From NCBI GenBank assembly GCA_913045135.1, contig CAJWQD010000010.1, forward strand, positions 1 to 52,617: DNA of 52,617 nt, given 5' to 3'. Position numbers and translations under genes: made by a program. Of this stretch, positions 1 through 9,456 are shown piece after piece. The notes below the pieces were generated by a model, which saw only the letters and a list, made by a program, of their open reading frames with translations, did not search any database and was not told where the DNA came from. Every line of letters starts with the position of its first letter. Within the stretch, counting starts at the first letter, position 1. This DNA comes from an uncultured Flammeovirgaceae bacterium (GTDB lineage Bacteria; Bacteroidota; Bacteroidia; Cytophagales; Cyclobacteriaceae).

Positions 1-124
1 CTCTCCTGAGAAAAAATCACTCCGAATAGGTATAAAAAATGGTAAAAATTGATAGATTTAATGAACTGGGAGTTCTTAAAAGAGGATTTTGGCAGTTTAC
101 AGCAGCTTTAACAACAGTAAGTAT
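1..124. other. Window edge, no confident gene
   Basis: Two short open stretches overlap here. One is the possible tail of a truncated gene entering from the left edge (frame 2, ending at the TGA at 50-52). The other is a 33-codon ORF at 39-140 with an in-frame stop just upstream of its ATG. Neither has a recognisable motif, and the end of the 33-codon ORF lies inside the tRNA terminator hairpin. I assign no function. Confidence 0.3.
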
Positions 125-169
125 TAAAAAAGCCACCTAAAATACTGATTATCAGTAGATTAAGTGGCT
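125..169 (-). terminator. Intrinsic terminator of tRNA-Glu
   Basis: Read on the minus strand, AGCCACTTAAT pairs with ATTTTAGGTGGCT (one internal mismatch/bulge) and is followed directly by a run of six T at 130-125. It starts 7 nt past the tRNA 3' end, so it most likely ends the tRNA-Glu transcript. On the plus strand the hairpin has only a poor T tract. Confidence 0.75.
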
Positions 170-175
170 TTGTTG

Positions 176-247
176 TAGTCCGTAGGGGAATCGAACCCCT
201 GTTACCAGGATGAAAACCTGGCGTCCTAACCCCTAGACGAACGGACC
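176..247 (-). tRNA. tRNA-Glu (anticodon TTC)
   Basis: The minus strand folds as a complete cloverleaf of 72 nt. The 7-bp acceptor is GGTCCGT with ACGGACT (first pair G-U), the anticodon stem is CCAGG/CCTGG, and the loop TTTTCAT carries anticodon TTC. The T arm is AGGGG-TTCGATT-CCCCT. The discriminator base is A, and CCA is not encoded. The sequence matches the usual bacterial tRNA-Glu pattern. A 16-nt copy of its 3' end recurs at 52270-52285. Confidence 0.95.
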
Positions 248-603
248 ATCTCTTTAATTTTACCAAGCATAAAGTTTGCTTTAATTTTTTTGAGTTGCAA
301 AGATATAGCTATCATAATTATTTGCAAATAAGGACGCATTTTTTTAAAAAAATCCCTTAAATTGGACATTAGGACTTAATTAACATTATATGTTTTTTAA
401 AACTTACGGTACAACCGTAAATACATAATTCTTCAGCTGTCCAGTTCATATCAACCATTTACAATATAAATCTTAAAGCCTATTTAAAGTAATTTCAAAG
501 CGTTTAATCCCTTGAAAAACTAATAAATATGAAAATTAACTTTATTTAAAATCAGTAAAAAGAAAAGGAAGTTTCCTAAAAAACTAAAATACTTGAAGCG
601 TAG
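248..603. other. Intergenic region upstream of gap
   Basis: About 360 bases of AT-rich sequence lie between the divergently arranged tRNA-Glu and gap. There is no open frame of note and no recognisable RNA. The gap promoter starts at its right edge. The tRNA promoter should lie just right of 247 but I could not pick a convincing -7/-33 pair. Confidence 0.4.
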
Positions 604-634
604 TTTGCAAGAAAGTCAACTAATGATAACTTTG
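604..634 (+). promoter_or_regulatory. Bacteroidota-type promoter of gap
   Basis: TTTG at 604-607 and TAACTTTG at 627-634 are separated by 19 nt, an exact fit to the Bacteroidota -33 TTTG / -7 TAnnTTTG promoter. Transcription would start near 641, about 27 nt before the gap start codon. Confidence 0.7.
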
Positions 635-652
635 CGCTCTATTGCTCACTGA

Positions 653-1672
<1,020 letters not shown>

Positions 1673-1792
1673 TAAAGAAATACATTAGAAAAACTGAAAT
1701 TCGCATAATGATGACTTCTTAGCATGGCCTAGATTGTGCTTAGATAAAGTAAGTCTCGCTTCACTCATCTCCCCCACATATTGCATCTTAAC

Positions 1793-2335
1793 TTATGTAA
1801 TATTTTCTTCAATCTCCGAGAGCATCAAGTGTAAAATCTCCTTTATATTTTCAGGCAGTTTACACACTTCCAAATATTCAATATGACAAATAGCTGCCTC
1901 CCTTTTAATCAAGGTCTCACGTATCAAAAAAAGTGGCAACAAAATAATGATCTTCATTCAAATAATCAATATCTTCGAAACATACTTGAAGCCCTGCCAA
2001 ATCTGGAAAAGAATTATATTTGAAGAACCATAATAATCTTCTGATGGTCAAATAATTGATTACCACTGGACCTGGTGTTTAGGCTTTAAGGCAATGCCAT
2101 AAGAGTCGGTGCTGCTTCAAAAGGAATCCTCACCTTTGGAAATATCTGATCACCTATAGCACTGATGATCTTCTTACTCCTTCAATTTCAAAGAAAATCT
2201 GATTAGAAAACTCGTCTAACTAAGTTGCTTTCCATTTACCACTACATCTTTCAACTCAGGCTTAATTTCTCCCGGAATAAAATATTTAGACTCATTATTC
2301 AAAAACCAATTCCAAAAATTCCCAGACTACATCAT
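1793..2335 (-). pseudogene. Decayed gene translationally coupled to yebC
   Basis: The minus strand keeps coding-like stretches in shifting frames. An ATG-ATG start overlaps the yebC stop (TAATG) and is followed by an in-frame TAG at codon 3, then an open run beginning FWNWFLNNES. Later pieces include IGDQIFPKVRIPFEAAP, NEDHYFVATFFDT and HIEYLEVCKLPENIKEIL, ending in a TAA at 1793-1795. Several stops and frameshifts separate them. The pieces look like one former protein of about 175 residues, with an early aromatic-rich segment and a late FVATFFDT-type strand. I do not recognise the family. The 1-nt overlap with yebC suggests it was once the second gene of that operon. Confidence 0.55.
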
Positions 2336-3045
2336 TAGGCTATATTTGTATAAACAGCTTGAACATCGTCATCTTCTTCAATTTTGTCAATCATTTTTTC
2401 AATTTCTATCATCTGATCCTCAGAAAAAAATACCGGTGTGACGGGGATTCGTTGTAATGAAGATTTCTTTACCTCTACATTGAGATCCACTAATCCCTTT
2501 GAAAGGTTTCCAAAAGCGGTATAGTCTCCGCTAACATATACGTTGCCATCTTGCTCTTCTATTTCTTCTAGTCCTGCATCAATGAGTTCTAGTTCTAACA
2601 TTTCTAAGTCGCTTTCATCTATTTTTTCAAACTCAAATACTGCTTTGCGCGTAAACATAAATTCTAGTGACCCCGAGGGAGTAAAAGCACCCCCTGCCTT
2701 ACTGAAATAAGACTTTATATTAGCAACAGTTCTATTATTATTATCGGTAGCACACTCGACAAACACCAAAACACCATGTGGTCCCTTACCCTCAAACGTC
2801 ACCTCATTTATGGCTTCGGCATCTTTACCAACTGCACGTTTGATCGCACTTTCAATATTATCTTTAGGCATATTTTCAGCCTTGGCATTTTGAATTGCAG
2901 CCCGTAGTTTGCTGTTCATCTCAGGATCTCCTCCACCATCTCTTGCTGCCATTTGGATGGCCTTGGCCAGTTTAGGGAAAATCTTGGACATCTTATCCCA
3001 TCGTTTTTCTTTAGCGGCCCTTCTATACTCAAAAGCTCTTCCCAT
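2335..3045 (-). CDS. yebC: YebC/PmpR/TACO1 family protein
   Basis: The product is a cytoplasmic protein of 236 residues, annotated in the family either as a DNA-binding regulator or, from TACO1 and recent YebC work, as a ribosome-associated factor that helps difficult translation. The N-terminal signature [19 protein letters not shown] and the block [20 protein letters not shown] are typical of the Bacteroidota form, followed by [14 protein letters not shown] and the [19 protein letters not shown] block. The length is normal for the family. The ATG start begins the family motif. The stop codon overlaps the start of a decayed downstream gene, and the EamA permease gene lies 44 bp upstream on the same strand. 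No regulatory site was seen. Confidence 0.93.
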   Translation of the reverse strand: MGRAFEYRRAAKEKRWDKMSKIFPKLAKAIQMAARDGGGDPEMNSKLRAAIQNAKAENMPKDNIESAIKRAVGKDAEAINEVTFEGKGPHGVLVFVECATDNNNRTVANIKSYFSKAGGAFTPSGSLEFMFTRKAVFEFEKIDESDLEMLELELIDAGLEEIEEQDGNVYVSGDYTAFGNLSKGLVDLNVEVKKSSLQRIPVTPVFFSEDQMIEIEKMIDKIEEDDDVQAVYTNIA

Positions 3046-3089
3046 TTTTTAATTATTTGGAACAAAATAAAATAAAGTATTATTTAAAT

Positions 3090-3932
3090 TCAATGCTCCT
3101 TCAATTTGAATTTGAAATTTAAAATAATGCCAATCAAAACCAAGGCAATGCCTAGGTAGGTTAGCACATTAAAATACTCATTAAAAAGTATAAATCCAAA
3201 GATCAAGGCGTAGACTACTCCTAAATAATCAAAAATAGCGACCTTAGAAACTTTAGCCTGCTGGTAGGATTTGGTCATGAAATATTGAGCCATCTGTGTA
3301 GTAATTCCCACCATAAATAAATAAAACCAATCCCAACCTTCGGGAGTAACCCAAAACCATAAGGAACCCATCAAGGATATCGGAAGCACAATTAAAGGGA
3401 AGTAAAACATAATAACCAAAGGATGCTCTGTCGAACTTAATTTTCGTACCAGATTATAAGCAATTCCACTAAAAAAAGAGGCTAAAATACCCAGAAAGAG
3501 ATGTATTCCTGAGACTCGTATATCAAAACCTTGAATGATCAAGATACCCACAAAGCTCAGGAAAAAAAATGTAATCTGCGCAATACGAATTTTTTCTTTA
3601 ACCAAATAAACTCCAATAAGGGTAGTAAAAATTGGAGTCAAGTTTGTCAATATCGAAGCCGCTGCCAACGGAATTTCATGAAGTAAATAATAATTCAAAA
3701 TCAAGGCTACAGCACCCACCGCACCACGGGCAGCCAAAATTCCCTTATTATTACCAAAAACAGCTATTTTTTTGGGTAGCAGATAAACCAAACTCAAAAT
3801 CATAGATATAATAGCCCGAAAAAAAACGATCTCAATGGCCGGAATACTGGGGATGTATTTTACAAAGACTTTCATTAAACTAAAAGCCAGTGTTGCGAGC
3901 AACATATAACGCACACCCAAGGGAATTTTCAT
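3090..3932 (-). CDS. EamA/DMT family permease
   Basis: This integral inner-membrane protein of 280 residues has about ten hydrophobic segments, in two EamA-type halves of five helices each. Half one is at roughly residues 8-135 and half two at roughly 145-275. The motif RAIISMILSL in the first half and the LAAASILTNLTPIFTTLIG stretch before the VKEKI loop are typical of drug/metabolite transporter superfamily exporters. The repeated pattern in the second half is SKVAIFDYLGVVYALIFG followed by FNEYF. The substrate cannot be told from sequence. It lies 44 bp upstream of yebC on the same strand and may be co-transcribed with it. The start is the first ATG, and no signal peptide is needed. Confidence 0.85.
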   Translation of the reverse strand: MKIPLGVRYMLLATLAFSLMKVFVKYIPSIPAIEIVFFRAIISMILSLVYLLPKKIAVFGNNKGILAARGAVGAVALILNYYLLHEIPLAAASILTNLTPIFTTLIGVYLVKEKIRIAQITFFFLSFVGILIIQGFDIRVSGIHLFLGILASFFSGIAYNLVRKLSSTEHPLVIMFYFPLIVLPISLMGSLWFWVTPEGWDWFYLFMVGITTQMAQYFMTKSYQQAKVSKVAIFDYLGVVYALIFGFILFNEYFNVLTYLGIALVLIGIILNFKFKLKEH

Positions 3933-4231
3933 TTGTATTTTTGTTCAGTATAAAAAATAAAATCTAATACTCCTTTTCACTTAAATTTTATATTTAATAC
4001 AAGTATTGGTCTAAAGAATAAAAATTTCTAATTCTATTATAGTCTTATATGTTAAATCATTGCTCATCCTAAAATTTTAACATATCAGAATAATATTCGT
4101 TAAATAATCATATTTTCCAAGTTTTAAGAAATAAAAAAAATGTTGTTTAAAAAAGAATTTAAATTCAAAATAAATATTTATAATATTAAACAACGAGACT
4201 TTAAAATAATTTAGATTGTGGCATCTTAAGC
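3933..4231. other. Divergent intergenic region (permease / lacI-type gene)
   Basis: This is very AT-rich sequence with no gene. It holds a 12-bp perfect palindrome GAATTTAAATTC at 4155-4166 and a pair of 9-bp inverted repeats, GTTGTTTAA (4142-4150) and TTAAACAAC (4186-4194). These might be regulator sites for autoregulation, but in such AT-rich sequence they may be chance. No exact TAnnTTTG box was found for either gene. Confidence 0.35.
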
Positions 4232-5275
4232 ATGAAAAAAAATACCGATTCTACTCTTACCCAAATTTCCAAGCATTTAAATCTTTCAATATCGACTGTA
4301 TCCCGCGCAATAAATGGTCAGTCCAAGAAATATCGAATCAGCGAAAAAACGACGAAACTTATAATTGAAGCTGCAAAAAAGTTTAAATATGAGCCTAATG
4401 AATTAGCTAGAAGTTTAAGGTTAAAAAAATCTAATACGATTGGTGTGATAGTACCTGATATAACTAATCCATTTTTTGCAGTAATAGTTAGGTGGATTGA
4501 AAATGCAGCACGCCTTAATGATAAAACAATTTTTATTTCCGATTCCAATAACGACACGGAATTTGAAAAAATAGCAATTAAAGCTTTTTCAAGCAGAAAA
4601 ATAGATGGATTAATTGTTGCACCTGTGGGTGATGAATCATTTCATCTATCGGAAACGAATCAATTAGACATTCCAATCGTAATTATTGATAGACATTTAG
4701 ACAAATTAAATTTACCATTTGTCGGATCTAATAATTATGAAGGATCAAAAGAAGCGACAAACTATTTAATCGGAAAAGGACATCAAAAAATAGCATTTAA
4801 TCAAGGACTTCAAAAATCAAAATTAAATTTAGATCGAGTAAGAGGTTATTGTGATGCATTGAAAGAAAATAGAATTACAATAAATCATAATTTAATAGTT
4901 GGCGAAAATTTTAATGAACAAAGCGGCTATGAAGCAGCTAAGTTTTTATTGAGCAAAAATACTTGTATTACTGCAATATTCACAGCAAGCAACCAGATAG
5001 CTCTTGGCACAATAAAAGCGATAAAAGAAAAAAAATTACATATTCCGAATGATATATCTCTTTTATCTTTTGATAATCAGTCATACTGGGATTATTTCTC
5101 TCCTCCAATAACAACTGTCGAGCAACAAACTAAAAAAATTGCAGATAAGGCTTATAATCTACTTTCTGAAATGATTAACCACAATAAAATTGTTGGAACT
5201 TCAAAAATTCAGCTATCCACAAAATTAATTATAAGAAAATCGGTTAAGGATAAGGTGAGAAAAGCTTGGACATAG
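4232..5275 (+). CDS. LacI-family transcriptional regulator of the ribose locus
   Basis: This cytoplasmic repressor has 347 residues. The N-terminal helix-turn-helix at residues about 9-30 (LTQISKHLNLSISTVSRAIN) and the hinge helix NELARSLR near 57-65 with the minor-groove leucine are those of LacI/GalR proteins. The rest is a periplasmic-binding-protein-like sensor domain beginning at NTIGVIVPDITNPFF, with SFDNQSYWDYFSPPITTVEQ near the end. Such domains bind sugars or purines; by context the ligand could be ribose or a derivative. The gene lies 145 bp upstream of the susCD-type operon on the same strand. A LacI-style palindrome at 5346-5365 lies between them, so it probably represses that operon. 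The length is typical. Confidence 0.92.
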   Translation: MKKNTDSTLTQISKHLNLSISTVSRAINGQSKKYRISEKTTKLIIEAAKKFKYEPNELARSLRLKKSNTIGVIVPDITNPFFAVIVRWIENAARLNDKTIFISDSNNDTEFEKIAIKAFSSRKIDGLIVAPVGDESFHLSETNQLDIPIVIIDRHLDKLNLPFVGSNNYEGSKEATNYLIGKGHQKIAFNQGLQKSKLNLDRVRGYCDALKENRITINHNLIVGENFNEQSGYEAAKFLLSKNTCITAIFTASNQIALGTIKAIKEKKLHIPNDISLLSFDNQSYWDYFSPPITTVEQQTKKIADKAYNLLSEMINHNKIVGTSKIQLSTKLIIRKSVKDKVRKAWT

Positions 5276-5345
5276 TTTTAAACGTTGGTAAAAGGTCTTA
5301 ATAATTTTTGATCTGACCTTTGGATATTTTAAAATATTAATTATT

Positions 5346-5365
5346 TTGCACAATCGTTTGTGCAA
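5346..5365. promoter_or_regulatory. Putative LacI-family operator
   Basis: TTGCACAATCGTTTGTGCAA is an inverted repeat in which nine of ten base pairs match, centred on CG. A palindrome of about 20 bp with a central CG is the hallmark of LacI-family operators, into which the hinge helix inserts its leucine. It lies between the regulator gene and the first lipoprotein gene of the operon, 56 bp before that start codon. I saw no second good copy in the window. Confidence 0.75.
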
Positions 5366-5420
5366 TCAATTACAATTTTTATAAAACCCTTTTGCTTTTT
5401 TATTAACTAAAGAAATAATT

Positions 5421-6398
5421 ATGAAAACTAATCAATATCTAAATTATGTAGGCGGCTTACTACTATCGTTATTACTTTTGGTACTGGCAGCATGCGGAGA
5501 TGATGACTCAAGTGGTGCTCCGGTTGTTATAAATCAACCCCCAGTAATCTCAGGATTAAGTGACATTACATTATCTCCGGGATTTGAAACTTATGAGTTG
5601 GATTTTGCCAACTACGTTTCAGACCAAGAAGGTGAAATAATTACTTACTCTATAGTTAACAGCGATGAAACGGTAATTACCTTAAATCTTGCAGGATCTT
5701 TACTTACAATTACTGAGGTAGGTAATCCAGGATCTTCAAGTATTACTATTACAGCCACAGATGGGCAGGATGATCATGAGGTTTCGGAAGACTTTACTGT
5801 TACCGTTGAAGCTATCAGCGGAGCCGCTGACTACACTGGTAACGCAGCTGTCATGTTTGACTTTAATGGCTTGACTGAAGGAAGTATTTTTGATAATTCA
5901 TTGCCAGGTTGGTTATTTGAGGGGAGTACGGCTGACGGTGAGTATAACGCTGCAGAAATTGGTTCTATTGTTGTTGAAAATGATCACCTCTCAATAATTC
6001 ACAATGTCGATAGCACTTACATTTGGTCTGAGATGGAGCTTGTAGATGGTAATCAGGATTTTACTGGTAAAAAATTTAGATTTGACTACAGATTTTACAC
6101 TGTTCCAAATCTTAACGACATGCATTGGGAGGATGAGACACCGGGCGTTGATATGCAAATCTATTACATTGATGCTGATTGGGGAGATGTAGGTGGTGGC
6201 CAATATAGATTCAGCGCTATGGATTTAGAATATAGTGCTGATTGGCAATCTGTTGAAATACCACTTTCGGAATTTGAAAGTCTATGGGAAAATCCTGTCG
6301 ATGCATCAGCAGTTGGCGTAATAGGCCTAGAAATTTGGGGAGGAACTGCTAGCGCGCCTATTTCCTTTAGGCTTGATAATTTTGGAATCGTAGATTAA
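5421..6398 (+). CDS. Surface glycan-binding lipoprotein of the SusCD locus
   Basis: The 325 residues start with a lipoprotein signal peptide (lipobox LAAC, Cys25) followed at once by GDDDSS. An acidic run right after the Cys is the known outer-membrane surface export signal in Bacteroidota. Residues about 38-130 look like one Ig/cadherin-like domain (NQPPVISGLSDITLSPG to the TVTVE strand). Residues about 145-325 look like a jelly-roll carbohydrate-binding domain: FDFNGLTEGSIFDNSLPGW at the start, and SFRLDNFGIVD at the end as in many CBM-like modules. No catalytic motif was seen. Its place just before susC, 37 bp apart, suggests an auxiliary substrate-binding protein, though SusE/F-type proteins normally follow susD. 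The ligand is unknown. Confidence 0.75.
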   Translation: MKTNQYLNYVGGLLLSLLLLVLAACGDDDSSGAPVVINQPPVISGLSDITLSPGFETYELDFANYVSDQEGEIITYSIVNSDETVITLNLAGSLLTITEVGNPGSSSITITATDGQDDHEVSEDFTVTVEAISGAADYTGNAAVMFDFNGLTEGSIFDNSLPGWLFEGSTADGEYNAAEIGSIVVENDHLSIIHNVDSTYIWSEMELVDGNQDFTGKKFRFDYRFYTVPNLNDMHWEDETPGVDMQIYYIDADWGDVGGGQYRFSAMDLEYSADWQSVEIPLSEFESLWENPVDASAVGVIGLEIWGGTASAPISFRLDNFGIVD

Positions 6399-6435
6399 CA
6401 AATTCTCAACCTAAACTGCAAAAAAGTATAACAAC

Positions 6436-9400
6436 ATGACAAAACACCTTAAGTTATTTATAGGTATTTTCCTTATTATTTCTTTCCAAGTTCATGCACA
6501 AATTACCATCAAAGGTAACATAGTAGATGATCAAAATGAATCTGTTATCGGTGCAACAATTATTGTTAAAGGAACAACAATTGGAACTGTTACAGATATT
6601 AGAGGTGATTATTCAATAAGCGTTCCGGAAAATTCCGAAACGCTTATTGTTAGTTTTATAGGATATAAATCAAAGGAAATACTTATTAGTAACAGAGCAA
6701 TCATCGATATAAAATTAGAAATCGATATAGCAGAATTGGAAAGTATTGTTGTTACGGGTTATGGTTCGCAAAGAAAGCAAGATATAACTGGTGCCGTTGC
6801 AATTGTAAATACAAATGAAATATCTAAAAGTCAATACACAAACGTGACCGACAGATTACAAGGTAGAGTACCTGGTGTATCGGTAAAAACAAATGGTGAG
6901 CCCGGTTCTATGGGTGATGTGACAATTCGCGGCGTATCTTTTTTTGGAGATAATAACCCATTATACGTAATTGATGGAATTCCAACGGAAGATAGTCCGA
7001 ACATTAATCCGGCAGACATAGAAACTATACAAGTACTTAAAGATGCTTCCTCCTCGGCTATTTATGGATCAAGAGCCGCCAATGGCGTTGTGGTTATTAC
7101 TACAAAAAAAGGTAGAATTGGAAAACCGACAATCTCATTTAATTCGAACATAGGTTTACAGCAAATTCCTAATAAAATGAATGTTGTAAATACTTCAGAA
7201 TTCGCCAGAATTCACAATGCGGCCTATGACAATGCAGGATATCCGAGACGGACCTGGTCAAATGATCTATCAAGGGGCATCGACACAGATTGGCAAGCTG
7301 AGATCTTCAATGAGGCCGCATTTCTTCAGGATTATAATTTATCAATATCTGGAGGAAATGACAAAAGTAAAGTTTATTTTAATCTCAATAATACAAAACA
7401 AGAAGGTACGATTGAAGGTACTATCTTTGAAAGATTAGGAGCTCGAATTAATTCAGAGTTTGATTTAACAAAGCGTATAAAAATTGGACAAAACCTCTCA
7501 GTAAGTACCACAAATCAAAGTGGTCAACAAATATTAAATGCACAAGGAGTATTGGGAGGATCAGGTAATGGAGTAATTAATACCGCGATAATGATGTTTC
7601 CAACCATTCCAGTTTACGATCCCACAAGGCTGAGTGGTTATGGGCATGGAACAATTGAGGATGCAGAAATTTACCTTTATAACCCAGTTGGAATTCGAGA
7701 GATGTATAGCAGCAAAGAAGATCATACTCGAATTCTTGGTAATATATTTGTTAATGTAAATCTCACCTCAGATTTAGAGTATAGATTCAATTTTGGAACT
7801 GATTCTGATTTTGGATTTAGCAAAAGTCATCAAAGAACAGGACAAATTACAACTGAATTAGTACACCTCTCTGGACTAAGTGAATATAATAGTAAAAGTA
7901 CAATGTTGCTTTTTGAAAATAGATTAACGTATAAAAAGAAATTTGGTAATCATGACTTTTCAGTCATGGCCTCACAAACAGAACAAGAATTTAAAATTCA
8001 TCAAAGTGGTATTTCTATTGTTGGAGGTTTTGCGAGTGCTAATCCATTTTTTCAAATTTCAGCAACAACAGCAGCACCCACAGATATTACAACTTCTGGT
8101 GATGAGCTTACATCAACGATAAGTTCATTATTAGGTCGTTTTACATATAATTACGATGGGAAGTACTTATTTACAGCTAATGTTCGGTCGGATGGCTCCT
8201 CTAAATTTCCTAAAAATAATAGATGGGGTACGTTCCCATCGATTTCACTAGGTTGGAATATTAGTAAGGAAAGTTTCTTCCAGTCATCTATAGTGAACGA
8301 TCTCAAGCTCAGAGTAGGTTATGGTGTAGTTGGAAATGCAAGTATTGATGATTATGCATATCAGTCATTAATTTTTTCCCGATCTATAGGTGGAAATAAT
8401 TACAATTTAGGATATGATGATCGAAGCATAATTGGTGCAACAAGAGCAGGAATTGTTAATAATGATCTAAAATGGGAAACATTAAAAGAAACTAATATTG
8501 GAATGGATCTTTCATTAATGGATGGAAGTATAGAAATAATTGGAGACATTTATTTTAGTGAATTAGAAGACTTGCTTGTTGACGCTCCAGTTCCTGGAAG
8601 TGCTGGCGAAGGTCAATCCAGCACGATTATTAATGCGGCCACAATGGACCGCTCTGGATGGGAATTTTCTTTTCGATATCGTAAATTAGATGGAAATCTT
8701 AAATTTGATATAACTGCCAACGTGTTCCAAAACAAAAATGAAGTGACGTATTTACCATTGGGTGATTTGTATGGATTACATTCGATAACAAGCGTTGGTC
8801 AGCCTATAGGTCAGATTTATGCACTCGATTATCTTGGTGTATACACTGATGAATCTGAATTAGGTGATAATACTGTAGTTGGTCAAACACCTGAATTAGG
8901 AGATGCCAAATATCGGGATATTAGCGATGACGGAGATATTAGTGAGGGGCAAGATAGAATGATCCTAGGTGATCCGAATCCTAAATTACAATACGGATTA
9001 AATTTTAGTGCGTATTGGAAAGATTTTGAATTTACGATCTTTTTTCAAGGAATGAATGGTGCAGATGCCTTTAATGCAATTAAATACAACATGAATACTT
9101 CCGCACAAACTAGCTATACTGGCGATTATGACCCCTTTATAGATGGTATAGGAACGGATCCCAGGCCTACAGCAGATTTTGGTAGCCCAAATAATATTGC
9201 AAGTGGCCTATTTGTTGAAGATGCCTCTTATCTTAGATTAAAAAATATTAGAATTGATTATCAAATACCATGGAGAAGAATAAATAATCTTGGTGTTTTC
9301 ATCGGTGGTCAGAATCTTTTAACATTTACTAAATATTCAGGGATGGATCCAGAATTTGATAGCAATATATTAGCTCCTGGAGTCGATTGGGGAGGATTTC

Positions 9401-9444
9401 CAAATATTAGAATATTTAATTCGGGTTTTAATATTACATTTTAG
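6436..9444 (+). CDS. SusC/RagA-type TonB-dependent outer-membrane transporter
   Basis: This is the outer-membrane importer of the locus, 1002 residues. A signal peptide (about 1-21, ending VHAQ) is followed by a carboxypeptidase-regulatory-like domain at about 22-95, from ITIKGNIVDDQ to FIGYKSKEI. Next come the TonB box region with IVVTGYGSQRKQDITGA and the SusC-type plug (LQGRVPGVSV, IRGVSFFGDNNPLYVIDGIP, LKDASSSAIYGSRAANG). A long 22-strand barrel ends in the aromatic SGFNITF. The length is typical of SusC. It works with the SusD lipoprotein encoded 12 bp downstream; the pair captures oligomers or small ligands and imports them using TonB-ExbBD energy. By context the cargo is a riboside or ribose-containing glycan. 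Confidence 0.95.
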   Translation: MTKHLKLFIGIFLIISFQVHAQITIKGNIVDDQNESVIGATIIVKGTTIGTVTDIRGDYSISVPENSETLIVSFIGYKSKEILISNRAIIDIKLEIDIAELESIVVTGYGSQRKQDITGAVAIVNTNEISKSQYTNVTDRLQGRVPGVSVKTNGEPGSMGDVTIRGVSFFGDNNPLYVIDGIPTEDSPNINPADIETIQVLKDASSSAIYGSRAANGVVVITTKKGRIGKPTISFNSNIGLQQIPNKMNVVNTSEFARIHNAAYDNAGYPRRTWSNDLSRGIDTDWQAEIFNEAAFLQDYNLSISGGNDKSKVYFNLNNTKQEGTIEGTIFERLGARINSEFDLTKRIKIGQNLSVSTTNQSGQQILNAQGVLGGSGNGVINTAIMMFPTIPVYDPTRLSGYGHGTIEDAEIYLYNPVGIREMYSSKEDHTRILGNIFVNVNLTSDLEYRFNFGTDSDFGFSKSHQRTGQITTELVHLSGLSEYNSKSTMLLFENRLTYKKKFGNHDFSVMASQTEQEFKIHQSGISIVGGFASANPFFQISATTAAPTDITTSGDELTSTISSLLGRFTYNYDGKYLFTANVRSDGSSKFPKNNRWGTFPSISLGWNISKESFFQSSIVNDLKLRVGYGVVGNASIDDYAYQSLIFSRSIGGNNYNLGYDDRSIIGATRAGIVNNDLKWETLKETNIGMDLSLMDGSIEIIGDIYFSELEDLLVDAPVPGSAGEGQSSTIINAATMDRSGWEFSFRYRKLDGNLKFDITANVFQNKNEVTYLPLGDLYGLHSITSVGQPIGQIYALDYLGVYTDESELGDNTVVGQTPELGDAKYRDISDDGDISEGQDRMILGDPNPKLQYGLNFSAYWKDFEFTIFFQGMNGADAFNAIKYNMNTSAQTSYTGDYDPFIDGIGTDPRPTADFGSPNNIASGLFVEDASYLRLKNIRIDYQIPWRRINNLGVFIGGQNLLTFTKYSGMDPEFDSNILAPGVDWGGFPNIRIFNSGFNITF

Positions 9445-9456
9445 CCATAAAGAAAT

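Noticed and set aside
39-140. 33-codon ORF at the left edge as a gene
   Set aside because: No motif, no promoter or ribosome site, and its end lies in the tRNA terminator hairpin.
4142-4194. Inverted repeats upstream of the lacI-type gene as its operator
   Set aside because: They lack the central CG and do not resemble the 5346 palindrome; chance is likely in such AT-rich sequence.
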